In this document: piece after piece, positions 1 through 32,656 of the stretch | How positions within the stretch are numbered: position 1 is the first letter of the stretch | How the letters are laid out: each line of letters starts with the position of its first letter | Program-made: the position numbers and the translations under genes | The notes under the pieces: generated by a model | What the model saw: only the letters and a program-made list of their open reading frames with translations | What the model was told of the DNA's origin: nothing | The model's database searches: none | DNA from: Heloderma charlesbogerti | Taxonomy: Eukaryota; Chordata; Lepidosauria; Squamata; Helodermatidae | Direction of reading: 5' to 3' | NCBI GenBank assembly: GCA_026122225.1 | Contig: JANEZZ010000476.1 | Location: 655,270-719,269 of the forward strand | Length of the DNA: 64,000 nt

Positions 1-2678
1 CATCTGCAAATTTGATCAGCATTCCCTGCACACCCTCCTCCAAGTCATTAATAAAAATGTTGAACAGCACTGGGCCCAGGACTGAGCCCTGCGGTACCCC
101 ACTCGTTACCTCTCCCCAGTTTGAGAAGATCCCATTGATAAGCACTCTTTCAGTCCCATTTTGTAGCCAACTGTGGTTCCACCTGATTGTTGTTTCTAGC
201 CCACTTTGAGCTAGTTTGCTCATCAGGATATCATGGGGCACTTTGTCGAAAGCTTTGCTGAAGTTGAGGTATATTATGTCCACAGCATTCCCACAGTCCA
301 CAAGGGAGGTTACCTGATCAAAACATGAGATCAGATTCATCTGGCAGGATTTGTTTTTGACAAATCCATGTTGGCTTTGAGTAATCACTGCATTGTTTTC
401 AAGGTGCTTACAGATGGATTGCTTTATCATCTGCTCCAGAATTTCCCCAGGGATTGATGTCAGACTGGTCTGTAGTTCTCAGGTTCCCCCTTTTTACCTT
501 TTTTGAAGATAGGAACAACATTAGCCCTCCTCCAGTCATCTGGCACTTCACCCGTCCTCCATGATTTCTCAAAGAGAATAGACAGTGGTTCTGAGAGTTC
601 TTCTGCCAGTTCCTTTATTACTCTAGGGTGCAGTTCATCTGACCTTGGAGATTTGAACTCATTCAAAGTAATTAGGTGTTCCTTGACCATATGCCTATCG
701 ATCTCAAGCTGCAATCTTTCTCCTTCAGCCTGTACTTCACCTTTGCCAGGGGGATCACAGACCCTATTTCAGGAGAAGACTGAGCCAAAGTAAGAACTGA
801 GCACTTCTGCCTTTTCTTTGTCATCTGTTATCATTTCGCCATCCTTATTTAATTGCTGAACCACCATTTCTTTCCTCTGTTTTTTACTATGCACGTAGCT
901 GAAGAAAGCTTTTTTGTTACTTTTAGCATCCCTCGCTAACCTCAGCTCATTCTCAGCTTTTGCCTTCCTGATGCCATCCCTGCAATTCTGTGCTACCTGC
1001 CTTTACTCTTCCTTTGTTGCTTGGCCTTCTTTCCACTTCCTATATGTGTCCTTTCTTTGTTTTCAATTCATCTCTAAGCTTTTTGTGAAGCCATGTTGGC
1101 TTCTTCTGTTGTCTTCCACCTTTTTTTCTTGTTGCAATTGTTTGTAATTGTGCCTTGATAATTTCCTTTTTTTTTAAACTCCCACCCATCTTGGACTCCT
1201 TTTCTAGTTAGAGTTGCTTGCCATGGGACCTTACTGATCATTGTTCTGAGTTTATTAAAATCAGCTTTCCTAAAATCCAGGATACAAGTTTGGCTACCTC
1301 GGCTTTTGCTTCCTTTAGAACCAAGAACTCAAGTATAACATGGTCGCTTTCCCCCAGAGTTCCTGTAACTGCTACTTTACCCACTAAGTCAACTCTTTTG
1401 GTTAGGATCAAGTCAAGGATAGCCAATCCTCTAGTTCCTTCCTCTACTTTCTGAAGGAGGAAGTTACCAGCAACACAAGTCAGGAATTTCTTAGAGGGGT
1501 CAAGTTTTGCAGAATTTGTCTCCCAACAAATATCAGAGAAATTGAAGTCCCCCATTACTACTACATCATGCTTCCTTGAAACATTGGCTATTTGCTTTTC
1601 AAAAGTTTCATCCCCGTCTTCTCCTTGATTGGGTGGCTGGTAGAAGACTCTGACCACCAGGTTCCTTTTATTCTTTGCTCCATTTATTTTAACCCAGATG
1701 CTCTCGATGGGGCTACCAAGCTCATCCTCCTGTATTTCTGTGCAGAGATACGTATTTTTCACATATAGCGCAACCCCACCTCCCTTTCTGTTCCTCCTGT
1801 TATTTTTGAACAAGTTATATCCTTCAATTGCTGTATTCTAGTCATGAGAGGCATCCAAGTTTCAGTGACACTGATCAAGTCATAATTTCCCTCCTGTATT
1901 AAGAGTAGGGGTGGCGGAGAATTTCGCCACAGACTCCAATGAGGCCGGATTCTTTAGAATTCCCTGGAGTCCATGGCGGAATGGACCACTCCCCCGGCCA
2001 CCCCGTGAAGTCCGCCCCGGCTGGACCGTACCTGCTGCCGGCTGGGTCGGGGTCCATCCGCTGAGTCTGCAGCCGTCTGCTGCTGGTCTGCGGATGCAAA
2101 TGGCATCTGGAGTAGCGGACGCCATTTGCGTTTCTGCTCTTTTCGTGATAGGCTATGTAAATATTTATGTAGCCTATCATGACAAAGAGCAGGGATGCAA
2201 ATAGCATTTGCTTTGCCATTTGAGTCCCTGCTCTTTGCTGTGATAAGCTACGTAAATATTTACGTAACTTATCATGAAAAGAGCAGGGATGCAAATGGCG
2301 TCCGCTATGCCTGATGCCATTCGCATCTGCAGACTGGCAGTGGATGGAAGTCTGGCTGCGGACCGACCCAGCCAGCAGCTCCGCAGACTCGCTGCAGAGC
2401 AGAGCTGGCCGGGTAGGATTCCGGGGGGGGGGAATGGATCACCTCCCCCCCCACTGACCCCTAGGTGGACCAGTGAGTGGGGTTCGTACACCCCTAATTA
2501 AGAGTTCAAGTTCATTCTGTTTGTTTCCCATACTCTGGGCATTAGTATATAGACATCGAAGACCATGTGCTTCATGGTCTGTCTTTCTTCCTACGTGTTT
2601 GTGAAGACTATTATTGGGCGCTATTAGAGCTGTTCTCACTGTTGCGGTGCATGAGGCTTCATCCGTTGTTACCCCCAA
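1..2678 (-). pseudogene. CR1 ORF2 remnant (endonuclease and part of reverse transcriptase)
   Basis: Endonuclease blocks [20 protein letters not shown] and ESDH are readable at 1238-1813, with FKKGKK and ENYRPV of the reverse transcriptase at 460-714. Several frameshifts and stops. The hAT 1906-2496 sits between ELELLI and the following DLI. The catalytic part of the reverse transcriptase near position 1 is cut by the window edge. Confidence 0.85.
1906..2496. mobile_element. hAT-type fold-back MITE (591 bp), TSD ATTAAGAG
   Basis: Ends are TAGGGGTGG and its inverse CACCCCTA. The 8-bp duplication ATTAAGAG lies at 1898-1905 and 2497-2504. The uninterrupted site (gtattaagagttcaag) is preserved in CR1 copy 2 near 50320-50340. 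The core holds several stem-loops built on ggctatgtaaatattta-type palindromes (about 2150-2280) and gcaaatgg repeats. Confidence 0.92.
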
Positions 2679-2699
2679 CTTTACGTCTCCCTTCCCCGT

Positions 2700-4378
2700 A
2701 GCATTCAGTTTAAAGCCCTCCTGATAAAGTTCTTCATGCTGTGGCCAAACACATTCTTCCCAGCCTTTGTGAGGTGCAACCCATCCCTTGCCAACACTCC
2801 ATCTTCCAAGAAGTATAGCCCATGGTCCCAGAATCCAAATCTCTCATCGGCACCACCTTCGTAGCCAGTCATTCACCCAGAGTATTTTTCTTTCCCTTTC
2901 TATCCCTCTTCTGACTAGAAGGATGGATGAGAAAACTATCTGGGCCCCAAAGTTCTTGAGTTTCCTTCCCAAAGCTTCAAAGTCTGACGTGATCTCTTCA
3001 TAGCTCCGCTTGGCGGTATCATTTGTTCCCACATGGATGAGAAGAAAGGGATACCTGTCAGTGGGCTTTATGAGTGCAGGCAACCTTTCAGTCACGTCTC
3101 TAATCCATCTTCCCGGGAGACAGCATACCTGGCAAGTCCACGGGTCTTTGCGACATACTTGGGTTTTGATCCCACACAGCAAGGAGTCTCCCACTACTAC
3201 CATTCTTCCCTTCTTGTGGTTGTAGGCCTTGGTTTCATTGCCTCTTCTTGGCTGACCTTCAGCCTCTTGCTCGCTCTCATGCAGGTTCCCCTGTGATTCT
3301 TCCTCTGCAGGCTGTCCTCCAGTCTCATCCTCAAGTACCTGGAAACAGTTCCATAGCTCCACTGCCTCCACTGGTGCAGAGTGGCATCGAGTTCTTCTGC
3401 TCCTAACTGTCACCCTTTTCCAAGGAGTATCCTCTACTTCATTTTTCCTCACCTCAGCAGTTTCCTCTTCTGCCTCAGCTTGCTGTTGCTCTTCTAACTT
3501 CTGTATTTCACTTTGCTGTAGTTCCACTATTCTGTCCAAGAACTCTTCGTGTTCTCTTATTCCCTGGAGGGTCGACACTCACCGCTCCAGTCCTCGTACT
3601 TTTTCTTCCAGCAGTGTGATCAACTTGCACTTGTTGCTCGTGTAGGCCATGTTGTTCTCAGGCAAGAAAACAAACATGGCACTAGGGGTGTATGGATTCC
3701 CCACCATCTGTTCCAGTGGGGAATCCGTCGGGGGGGGGAGGCGATCCGTTCCTCCCCCCAGAATCCTCCAGAGCAGCTCGGCTCCACTCGGATTCTGGGG
3801 GGGGGGGACTGGCTTGGAGGCCACTTACCTCCCCTCCTACCAGTCAAAGCCATTTGCCTCCTCCCTGTCCCTGCCGATTCCCATGTCTTTAAAAAAAAAA
3901 GAAAAAGGTGATCAGGAGGATGTGCCCATAGACTTAGATGCAAATAGAGTCATGAATCTTGCATCTAAGCCTATGTGTCCATAGGCTTATATGCAAGATT
4001 CACGGCTCTATTTTGCATATAAGTCTATGGGCACATCCTCCTGATAGCCTTTTTTTTTTTTTTTTTAAAGACATGGCAATCAGCAGGGACAGGGAGGAGG
4101 CGAACGGCTCTGGCTGGCAAGAAGCAGCCGAGTGCTGTTCTGCCTCCAGTCCTCCTGGAGCAAAGGTAAGTGGTCCCAATCTGCTGTGGATTCCTGAGGC
4201 CGGATTCATAGAATCATGGAATAGTATGATTCTATGAATCTATTTTGAATTTGTGGATTCAAATGAGGCCAGATTACAAAGAATCCGGCCTCATTTGAAT
4301 CCGCAGCGGATTTCTCTGACATCCCTACATGGCACACACCTTGCAGGTCACCACCACTGGAGAGTCTTGTACTTCCAT
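2700..4378 (-). pseudogene. CR1 ORF1 remnant (zinc-finger-like N-terminus, SGNH esterase domain)
   Basis: Starts MEVQDSPVVV and has a CxxC..CxxC pattern (CKVC, CNKC-like SNKC), then a Glu/Gln-rich coiled segment, then an SGNH hydrolase domain with VVGDSLL and HVGTNDT blocks. The hAT MITE 3683-4327 splits it after the first CxxC. A frameshift near 2840 breaks the C-terminus. CR1 ORF1 proteins bind RNA; the esterase role is not settled. Confidence 0.8.
3683..4327. mobile_element. hAT-type fold-back MITE (645 bp), TSD CATGGCAC
   Basis: Starts TAGGGGTGTA, ends GACATCCCTA, with 8-bp duplication CATGGCAC at 3675-3682 and 4328-4335. The core palindrome (about 3910-4050) differs from that of the 1906-2496 element although the ends are related. 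Inserted in CR1 ORF1. Confidence 0.92.
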
Positions 4379-4589
4379 AGCCTCGTTTCCCTTTTTGTGC
4401 CTAGATTTCTGGTTTCTCTAGAGTAGCCTGTGCCTGGTCCTCTACTCACTGCAGGTTAAAAACAGAGTCCCACTGGTATGGAAGTGTGTGTAACAAGACA
4501 AATAATTTTTAAAAAATGGCAAAAATGTGTAAATAAAATGAAATAAAATGTTAGGGGCCTCCCCCTTGACCTCCCCTGCTGGACTCCCC

Positions 4590-5492
4590 TGGTCAACTCC
4601 TGTTTGCTGAGTTTTTGTCATTCTCAGCTTTGCGAGATAAATTAGATTTAATTGCAACTGCAAAGTTTGTTAGAATCCAGATTTAGTCTTGCCACTTTCA
4701 CAGCCTGAGTCCTCTTTACTGCTGGAAACACTTAATGAAACAGATCAGTTATAGGTTTCATGCCTATAAATGCTTATCATCATTGAATAAATATGGTACA
4801 CAGGGTCTTAAGCAGGAATGGAATAGGGAATTAGACTGCCATATTTTGCCCAATCAATGGATTGCCACTCTAGCATCTTCGGTTACATCTTATTCAGCAA
4901 AACCTCCTGTTTGGGGTCTATTGGACACCACAATGTCTCCTTAGTAAAGGTTTGTCTAAGTCAGCTAATTGTTTGAGGTGTAATAAAGCTAATGCTTCTT
5001 TTAACCATATCTTTTGGAAATGCACAATAGTTGCCTCTTTTGGGGAAGACGTTATCATATGGATAAACTTTGTGTTGGTATGCTCTTTTCTATTTATTGA
5101 TGTACGTGTTCTTTTACCTACTTCCTGGAAGGTAATACACTGCATGGTCAGTGTAAATGGATTTGCTGGGCCATTTTGACTGCCAAAAGACTGATACTAC
5201 AACATTGCAAGGACAAAGGCTCACCTCCTATAATGCAATGGATTGAGGACCTAACAATGCTATCAACATTCAGAAGGGTGGCATATAGCTGCCACTTGTG
5301 AATGGTCATATATATGTATATTTGGTCTGCTTTTATTGAAGTGTATGTATAATCCACTTTTTCTAGAATGCTGTAATAATTGAAACTAAGACTTTTAAAG
5401 CATGTAGTGATACTATATATTCCCTTTCTTTTGATCCTTTCCCCCTTTTTTCCTTGTGTTGTTGAAATTTACAATAAAAAATTAATTAAAAA
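4590..5492 (+). mobile_element. L1-type LINE 3' end
   Basis: Plus-strand fragment with the C-terminal Cys/His region CLRCNKANASFNHIFWKC and LLTAKRLILQH, split by frameshifts, followed by a 3' UTR and an A-rich tail at about 5470-5492. It is similar along its length to 54200-55253. Heavily 5'-truncated and inactive. Confidence 0.8.
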
Positions 5493-6280
5493 ACTATTCC
5501 AGTGTCTCAGGGTGCTCACCATGTCTCTCCGTCCCTTAAAGCCACACTAAATCTGCCAGTTCTGATCTACTTGTGTAGGGAAAGCTTTGGACTAAATGAC
5601 TCCAACATTTGGAATCCCACTGAAGTGACCATGCAGATTAAGCAGAAAAAAACTACCTGAAGCCAAATTATGAATGGGGATGAGAACTTCCTACTGGTCA
5701 CTGGCGAATCCTACACTACCTGAAATCAGGTGTGTGAGCGTGGATGTTGCATTTGGAGGGAGTTACGGACTGGCCACTCTGCCAACACCTTTCCCCCAAT
5801 TGGCGAAGCTGCCCATACATGACAGCTGGAAATCCTCCTTCTCAAGCTCCATCCCTTCCAAGGAGAGGAGGTAAAAATCTCTCTCTCACTCAAGGCAGGC
5901 CAGGGACCACAATTCTCTCCTAAACCCAGGCCTGTTAACAAAATTGAAATGGATCCAGAAAATCAGTTCTCTCCATGAACACCCACAGCTGATCTGCCAC
6001 AGCCCTCTCTGTCACTTTACCCCAAAACAGGATATTTGAGACTGTCTATAGTTTTCCAGGTTAAATTAATCCAATGGGGGTGTTCTTTTCAAAACCGGTT
6101 TCACAACTGCCTTTTTCATCATTCCTTCACTCAGAATATCACAACTCTTCCAGTTAGTTCAACACATTGTACAAAACTCCAGAAGACAGGTCATAGGACA
6201 GAGTGCTGCAAAAACCTGGCTGACACTCTCAGACTACACCAACTAAAATATGAAGCTGAGGCTATCAAGCCCAGCAATCA
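5493..6280. other. Unassigned sequence
   Basis: Unique-looking sequence between the L1 fragment and the repeat before Bov-B copy 1. I see no supported exon, RNA gene or repeat ends here. Confidence 0.4.
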
Positions 6281-6480
6281 GGGTTTGTTTGTTTGTTTAT
6301 TTGATTTATTAGCCACCCATCTGGCCGGCTACCCAGCCACTCTAGGTGGCATATAATACTAATAACACATTTACATAATCAACTGAAAGAAATAACAAAA
6401 CAACACTGCTCTAAAAAAACCCTAACCCACCCCCAAATGCCCGCCTGAACAGCCAGGTTTTTAAAGCCCAGCAGAAGCTC
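6281..6480. repeat. Interspersed repeat (LINE 3'-type, ttgatttattagccacccatc)
   Basis: Begins with (gttt)n and the phrase typical of a common squamate LINE 3' end (cacccatctggccggctacc). Bov-B copy 1 inserted into it; it resumes at 9717 with aaagaagggttgg. Confidence 0.5.
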
Positions 6481-6483
6481 ATC

Positions 6484-9400
6484 CTTCAGCAAAGGAGATT
6501 GTTACCTTGTCATGGTGCTGGAGCTTGAGCACCTCAATGATATCATGAGCTAAACCATGAAGGGACACCCAAGACTGGAAGGTCATGGCACAGAGGTCAG
6601 ACTAAATACGATCCCTGGGGAAGGAAACGGCAACCCACCCCAGTATTCTTGCCATGAAAACTAAATGGATCAGTACAACCAGAGATATGTCGGTATACCA
6701 TCGGAAGATGGGACTCCCAGGTCGGAAGATGGTCAAAATGCTACTGGGGAGGAACAGAGGCTAAGTTCAACTAGCCCCAGATGTGATGACGCAGCTAGCT
6801 CAAAGCCGAAAGGACAGCTAGCAGCTGATGGTGCTGGTGGTGAACAACGAATCCGATGTTCTAAAGATCAACACACCATAGGAACCTGGAATGTAGGATC
6901 TATGAGCCAGGGCAAATTGGTTGTGGTTATTGGGGAGATGTCAAGATTAAATATAGACACTTTGGGTGTCAGTGAACTGAAATGGACTGGAATGGGCCAT
7001 TTCACATCAAATGACCACCAGATCTACTACTGTGGACAAGAGGACCACAGAAGAAATGGAGTAGCCTTCATAATTCATAATAAAGTGGCTAAAGCAGTGC
7101 TTGGATACAATCCAAAAAATGACAGAATGATCACAATTCGTATTCAGGGTAAGCCATTTAACATCACAGTGATCCAAATATACGCCCCAACCACAGATGC
7201 TGAAGAAGCAGAACTAGATCAGTTCTATGAGGATCTGCAGCACCTACTGGATAGTACGCCAAAAAAAGATGTTATTTTCATTACAGGAGACTGGAATGCT
7301 AAGGTGGGTAGTCAAACGACACCTGGAATTACAGGCAAGCATGGTCTGGGAGAACAAAATGAAGCAGGACATAGGCTGATAGAATTTTGCCAAGACAACT
7401 CACTGTGCATAACAAACACTCTCTTCCAACAACCGAAGAGACGACTTTATACATGGACTTCACCAGACGGTCGACACCGAAATCAGATTGACTACATCCT
7501 TTGCAGCCAAAGGTGGCGGACATCTATGCAGTTGGTAAAAACAAGACCTGGAGCTGATGGTAGTTCAGATCACAAACTTCTTATTGCACAATTTAGAATC
7601 AGACTAAAGAGAATAGGGAAGACCCACAGATCAGTTAGATATGAGCTCACTAATATTCCTCATGAATATGTAGTGGAGGTGAAGAATAGGTTTAAGGGAC
7701 TAGATTTAGTAGATAGGGTCCTGGAAGAACTATGGACAGAAGTTCACAACACTGTTCAGGAGGCGGCAACAAAAAACATCTCAAAGAAAAAGAAAACCAA
7801 GAAGGCAAGATGGCTGTCTGCTGAGACACTGGAAGCAGCCCAAGAAAGAAGGAAAGCAAAAGGCAACAGTGATAGGGGGAGATATGCCTAATTAAATGCA
7901 AAATTCCAGAGGGTAGCCAGGAGAGATAAGGAATTATTTTTAAACAAGCAATGCACGGAAGCGGAAGAAGATAACAGAATAGGAAGGACAAGAGACCACT
8001 TCCAGAAAATTAGAAACATCGGAGGTAAATTCCAGGCAAAAATGGGTATGATCAAAAACAAAGATGGCAAGGACCTAACAGAAGCAGAAGAGATCAAGAA
8101 AAGGTGGCAAGAATATACGGAAGATCTGTATAGGAAGGATAATAATATTGGGGATAGATTTGACGGTGTGGTCAGTGAGCTAGAACCAGACATCCTGAAG
8201 AGTGAGATTGAATGGGCCTTAAAAAGCATTGCTAATAACAAGGCAGCAGGAGATGACAGTATCCCAGCTGAACTGTTTAAAATCTTGCAAGATGATGCTG
8301 TCAAGGTGATGCATGCCATATGCCAGCAAATTTGGAAAACACAAGAATGGCCAACAGATTGGAAAAAATCAACCTATATCCCCATACCAAAAAAGGGAAG
8401 CACCAAAGAATGTTCAAACTATCGAACAGTGGCACTTATTTCACATGCCAGTAAGGTAATGCTCAAGATCTTGCAAGGTAGACTCCAGCAATTCATGGAA
8501 CGAGAATTGCCAGATGTACAAGCTGGGTTTAGAAAAGGCAGAGGAACTAGAGACCAAATTGCCAATATCCGCTGGATAATGGAGAAAGCCAGGGAGTTTC
8601 AGAAAAACATCTATTTCTGTTTTATTGACTATTCTAAAGCCTTTGACTGTGTGGATCATCACAAACTGTGGAAAGTTCTTGGTGGGATGGGGATACCAAG
8701 TCATCTTGTCTGCCTCCTGAGGAATCTGTATAACGACCAAGTAGCCACGGTAAGAACAGACCACGGAACAACGGACTGGTTTAAGATTGGGAAAGGAGTA
8801 TGGCAGGGTTGTATACTCTCACCCTACCTATTCAACCTGTATGCAGAACACATCATGCCACATGCTGGGCTTGATGAAGCCAAGGCTGGAGTTAAAATCG
8901 CTGGAAGAAACATTAACAATCTCTGAAATGCAGATGATACCACTTTGATGGCTGAAAGCGAGGAGGAGCTGAGGAACCTCATGATGAAGGTGAAAGAAGA
9001 AAGTGCAAAAGCTGGGTTGCAGTTAAACCTCAAAAAAACCAAGATTATGGCAACCAGCTTGATTGATAACTGGCAAATAGAGGGAGAAAACATGGAGGCA
9101 GTGACAGACTTTGTCTTTCTAGGCGCAAAGATTACTGCAGACGCTGACTGCAGCCAGGAAATCAGAAGACATTTACTTCTTGGGAGGAGAGCAATGAGAA
9201 ATCTTGATAAAATAGTGAAGAGCAGAGACATCACACTGACAACAAAGGTCCGCATAGTGAAAGCAATGGTATTCCCCGTAGTAACCTATGGCTGCGAGAG
9301 CTGGACCATAAGGAAGGCTGAGCAAAGGAAGATAGATGCTTTTGAACTGTGGTGCTGAAGGAAAATTCTGAGAGTGCCTTGGACTGCAAGAAGATCAAAC

Positions 9401-9705
9401 CAGTCCATACTCCAGGAAAGAAAGCTAGACTGCTCACTTGAGGGAAGGATATTAAAGGCAAAACTGAAGTACTTTGGCCACATAATGAGAAGACAGGATA
9501 CCCTGGAGAAGATGCTGATGCTCGGGAAAGTGGAAGGCAAAAGGAAGAGGGGCTGACCAAGCGCAAGATGGATGGATGATATTCTGGAGGTGACGGACTC
9601 AACCTTGGGGGAGCTGGGGGTGGCGACGGCCGAAAGGAAGCTACGGCGTGGGCTGGTCCATGAAGTCACGAAGAGTCAGAAGTGACTGAACGAATAAACA
9701 ACAAC
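6484..9705 (+). mobile_element. Bov-B (RTE) LINE, full length, copy 1
   Basis: Complete 3.2-kb element. Target duplication AGAAGCTC(A/G)TC at 6473-6483 and 9706-9716. It ends in the Bov-B type tail (aagagtcagaagtgactgaa, then aataaacaacaac). No large deletion. Inserted downstream of the P450 gene. Bov-B is abundant in squamates and known for horizontal spread between vertebrates. Confidence 0.95.
6665..9685 (+). pseudogene. Bov-B ORF: AP-like endonuclease and reverse transcriptase, four nonsense codons
   Basis: One reading frame of 1007 codons with no frameshift. The N-terminal endonuclease shows TWNVGSM, NGVAFIIHNK, TGDWNAKVG and GSSDHKLL. The reverse transcriptase shows PKKGSTKECSNYR, AGFRKGRGTRDQ, CFIDYSKAFD and QGCILSPYLFN. 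The catalytic (Y/F)ADD box reads NADD at about 8927-8938, so Tyr is lost. In-frame stops: TAA 7889, TGA 8924, TGA 9356, TGA 9554. The stops at 8924 and 9554 sit where Bov-B usually has Arg, consistent with CGA to TGA decay of methylated CpG. C-terminal VTKSQK then TGA at 9683. Not functional now, but not long dead. Confidence 0.92.
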
Positions 9706-9716
9706 AGAAGCTCGTC

Positions 9717-10164
9717 AAAGAAGGGTTGGTCTGCATTACAGCTCATTCCTTTCTTTTGTCATCTGCTTCATCTAATGTTCATGGTGTTTTGCAGCTCTCC
9801 TATACCTCTCCTAAACATGATTTTGTGGCAACATTTTGAAAACTCCTGTTACCACACTTGTTTAGAATATGCATCTCTAAATACATTTGCAAACTACTTC
9901 TCTGTGTTCAGGAACTAAGTCCTCCTGGAACATGAATGGCTGGGAGGAATTCAGCTCAAACATACTAAGAGAACTGTTTCTCACTGTGATCTTGGTTCTA
10001 TGGTGCCAGAAGACAGGCTGCTGTCTGTCTGGTAGAACTCATCCAGAAACTAGCACTCTGACCAAAACACAAGGAAGCCATGTATGAGTAACTTGATGGT
10101 TTAGTTGAGGTAGCAGAGGGCCCTTGTAAGGAATTCAGGGAAGCAACAGAGACAAGATCAGCAC
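9717..10164. other. Unassigned sequence downstream of the P450 gene
   Basis: The first bases continue the repeat interrupted by Bov-B. The rest shows no recognisable coding or repeat structure. Confidence 0.4.
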
Positions 10165-10808
10165 TTTTCCAGGAATGGAGTTTTATTGAGAAAGTATAAT
10201 AAAATGGCAATGTAATAGATAACTACTGAAGGCTTGTCCCAAAGAGAAATCGGAGAGGAGGGCTTGTGGGGGAATGCTTGTGGCATGGCTGTGCATTGGT
10301 CTGCTCTGCTTTGACTCTGGAGAAGGAAGGAGGAAGGGTAAATTTGTGGTTTTAATGGGAAAGCGGACTTAGGGTGCAATCCTATGCATGTTTAGACAGA
10401 AAAAAAGTCCTACAACTCCCAGCATATGAAATAAATGTTGATTTGTACATGCTGATTTACAATTTGATACTTGAGTGTTTATTATGTGATAGGTAGCTCT
10501 GTGCTTCTAGTAGCTATCTTAGTGGGTCACTTCCTTCATCCTTTTTATTATATAATTTCATTCTGTGACAGACCATTATTAGGAAGATATTTTAATAATT
10601 GTTATTAAAAGATATATCCTTGAGCAGTACAAACATTGCTGAGACTTTCATTTTAAACACATTCAGCTCAATATAAAAGGCACCAATGCTAGAAACGGTG
10701 ACAAAAATCTGACCCAGGGGATCTCTTGACCGTTGTTTATATGGAAACCTCCTCCATCTCCTTGACACCAACTTAGGAAGAAATGTTTCCATAAATGATT
10801 CTCCAGTA
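10165..10808 (-). other. Probable 3' UTR with poly(A) signal
   Basis: On the minus strand, AATAAA lies at 10182-10187, about 620 nt after the P450 stop, followed by T/G-rich sequence (tgatcttgtctctgttgc). This is the best poly(A) site I see downstream of the stop. Part of an interspersed repeat (10372-10440) lies within this UTR. Confidence 0.5.
10372..10425. repeat. Half of a tgcaatcctatgcatg-type MITE
   Basis: Reads agggtgcaatcctatgcatg, then gtttagacag and ctcccagcat, the same terminal sequence as the complete copy at 40144-40280. Confidence 0.7.
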
Positions 10809-31250
<20,442 letters not shown>

Positions 31251-31340
31251 GACACTGGCGCAAAGAAGAACAAAGTTCCTTTTTACTGTGAGTGTTTGTT
31301 TGCTTTCTTTTTAATCTAGCCACAAATAGGTGCTGCAGCC
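31251..31340 (-). promoter_or_regulatory. Proximal upstream region of the CYP4B1-like gene
   Basis: Minus strand, just upstream of the start: a TA-rich attaaaaaga around 31310 and, at 31268-31279, gaacaaagttcc, which resembles an HNF4-type CAAAGT half-site. No CpG island is seen. The transcription start is not determined. Confidence 0.25.
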
Positions 31341-32250
31341 AGTAGCCAATGAGATCAGCAGCAAGTACACACCTGCTCTCAGGTGGTTCTGCTGATGCAA
31401 CATTGCTTCTAATCATATCCAAACAGTCCCAATCCTTAATAGGCTTGGGGAAAGTTTTCCAGTTCATTATCTCATCTAGCGTTTTTTCTACTTCAATTAA
31501 AAGAGACTATTAAAGAGGCCGCAGATGATCAGTTAAAGAAAAGTATCCATATTACGTTCCATAGCTATGACTCACATTTTGCAAGATCACAGTCTTCATG
31601 TTACACGTGCACACACACACACACAAAGCATGACAGCAGTGTGTTCATTAAGCATTCGCTTCCTGCTACCTGAGCCACAAAGGTGAGCTTCTCTTGGTAT
31701 TTTTTATAAGTCCCAGATTTTAATCTTGAAGAAATCACTTATATTCGATGAATTGATAAGACCCTTGATGATTGAAAGAGTAAGATGTTAGTTTATCAAA
31801 CCAGTTTCTGTATCAGTAGGAGTATGATTTGTGCTTGAACAAATTACCAGTCACAACTCTCACGAGCAAACATTGTTCCATTAAAAGTTACCATTCAATG
31901 GCAGCTAAAGGATACAACAACTGGAGGAAAACAATTTCTTTTATAGGCTTCCTCTTTCTCAGATGCAGTGACATCACATTTTTTATTTTGTTCACTCTCA
32001 TTCTGCAAGACCCATGAAACAATTCCACACCATAGCCATGTTTTCCCCCTCTATACAAGTTCTCTAAAAATTGATAGATAGGTGTCAATGTGCATCTGAA
32101 CATGTCAAATATTGTTCAGTTTGATCCTGAGAACATTCTGCCCCTGCCCCATTTGCTTGTTGGTTCTGATGCATAAAGGCAAGTAACGCTTAGTGAGATT
32201 GCCAAATGTTGTCATTACCTAGTTTGGTATGTGTTACCACTTTCAGAAGC
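31341..32250. other. 5' flank of the P450 gene, unassigned
   Basis: No exon or repeat ends seen apart from a (CA)n run at about 31612-31625. Confidence 0.4.
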
Positions 32251-32258
32251 CTTTATAG

Positions 32259-32395
32259 CAAGGGTGGGGGACCTGTGGCCCTCCAGAAGTTGTTGAACTA
32301 CAGCTGCCATCATCCCTGGCCAGTGGCCATGCTGGTTGAGGCTGATGGGAGTTGGAGTCCAAGAACATCTGGAGGACCATAGGTCCCCACCCCTG
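32259..32395. mobile_element. Short hAT MITE (137 bp), TSD (C/G)TTTATAG
   Basis: Starts CAAGGGTGGGGGACCTG, ends CCCCACCCCTG; imperfect 8-bp duplication CTTTATAG (32251-32258) and GTTTATAG (32396-32403). Near-perfect fold-back core (gaactacagctgccatcatc). Related copies at 41058-41195 and 59779-59930. Confidence 0.85.
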
Positions 32396-32656
32396 GTTTA
32401 TAGGAAAAGGTGGGAAATATATTGTATGTGTTGCTAATGTTTCTCAACTTATTTGAACTCAGCTCCACTCAGTCAAAATAGACTTCCTTTTCTGAGCCCC
32501 ATAACTTTAGGCAGGTAGAGATCCCTGCACAGTTCCATGTGTGTGTAGTCAGGATGTACAGATGTTGTTAAATCCGCTCCATATGTGCTTTGCAGATTGT
32601 CAGGTGTCTTTCTTTCCATTGTCTTCTCATAGACGGAAGTGTGTGTGGGGGGGGGA

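Larger units (their letters stand above)
1..4378 (-). mobile_element. CR1 LINE, copy 1, split by two hAT MITEs, runs off left edge
   Basis: Minus-strand CR1 non-LTR retrotransposon. From 5' to 3': ORF1 from Met at 4378 (4378-4336 and 3674-about 2700), then ORF2 endonuclease and reverse transcriptase (about 2678 to 1, continuing outside). Two hAT MITEs (1906-2496 and 3683-4327) interrupt it; removing each with one target copy rejoins the coding sequence. Many stops and frameshifts: inactive. The 5' end lies somewhere between 4378 and about 4600. Confidence 0.9.

Noticed and set aside
2844..3578. Cellular esterase gene
   Set aside because: The GDSL/GTND domain belongs to CR1 ORF1; ORF2 of the same element follows directly.
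7692..9669. Minus-strand frames of 100-143 codons across the Bov-B element
   Set aside because: They are antisense shadows of the Bov-B frame and have no domain similarity.
6665..9685. Host gene with endonuclease and reverse transcriptase domains
   Set aside because: It is a Bov-B LINE with target duplications and the family's 3' tail.
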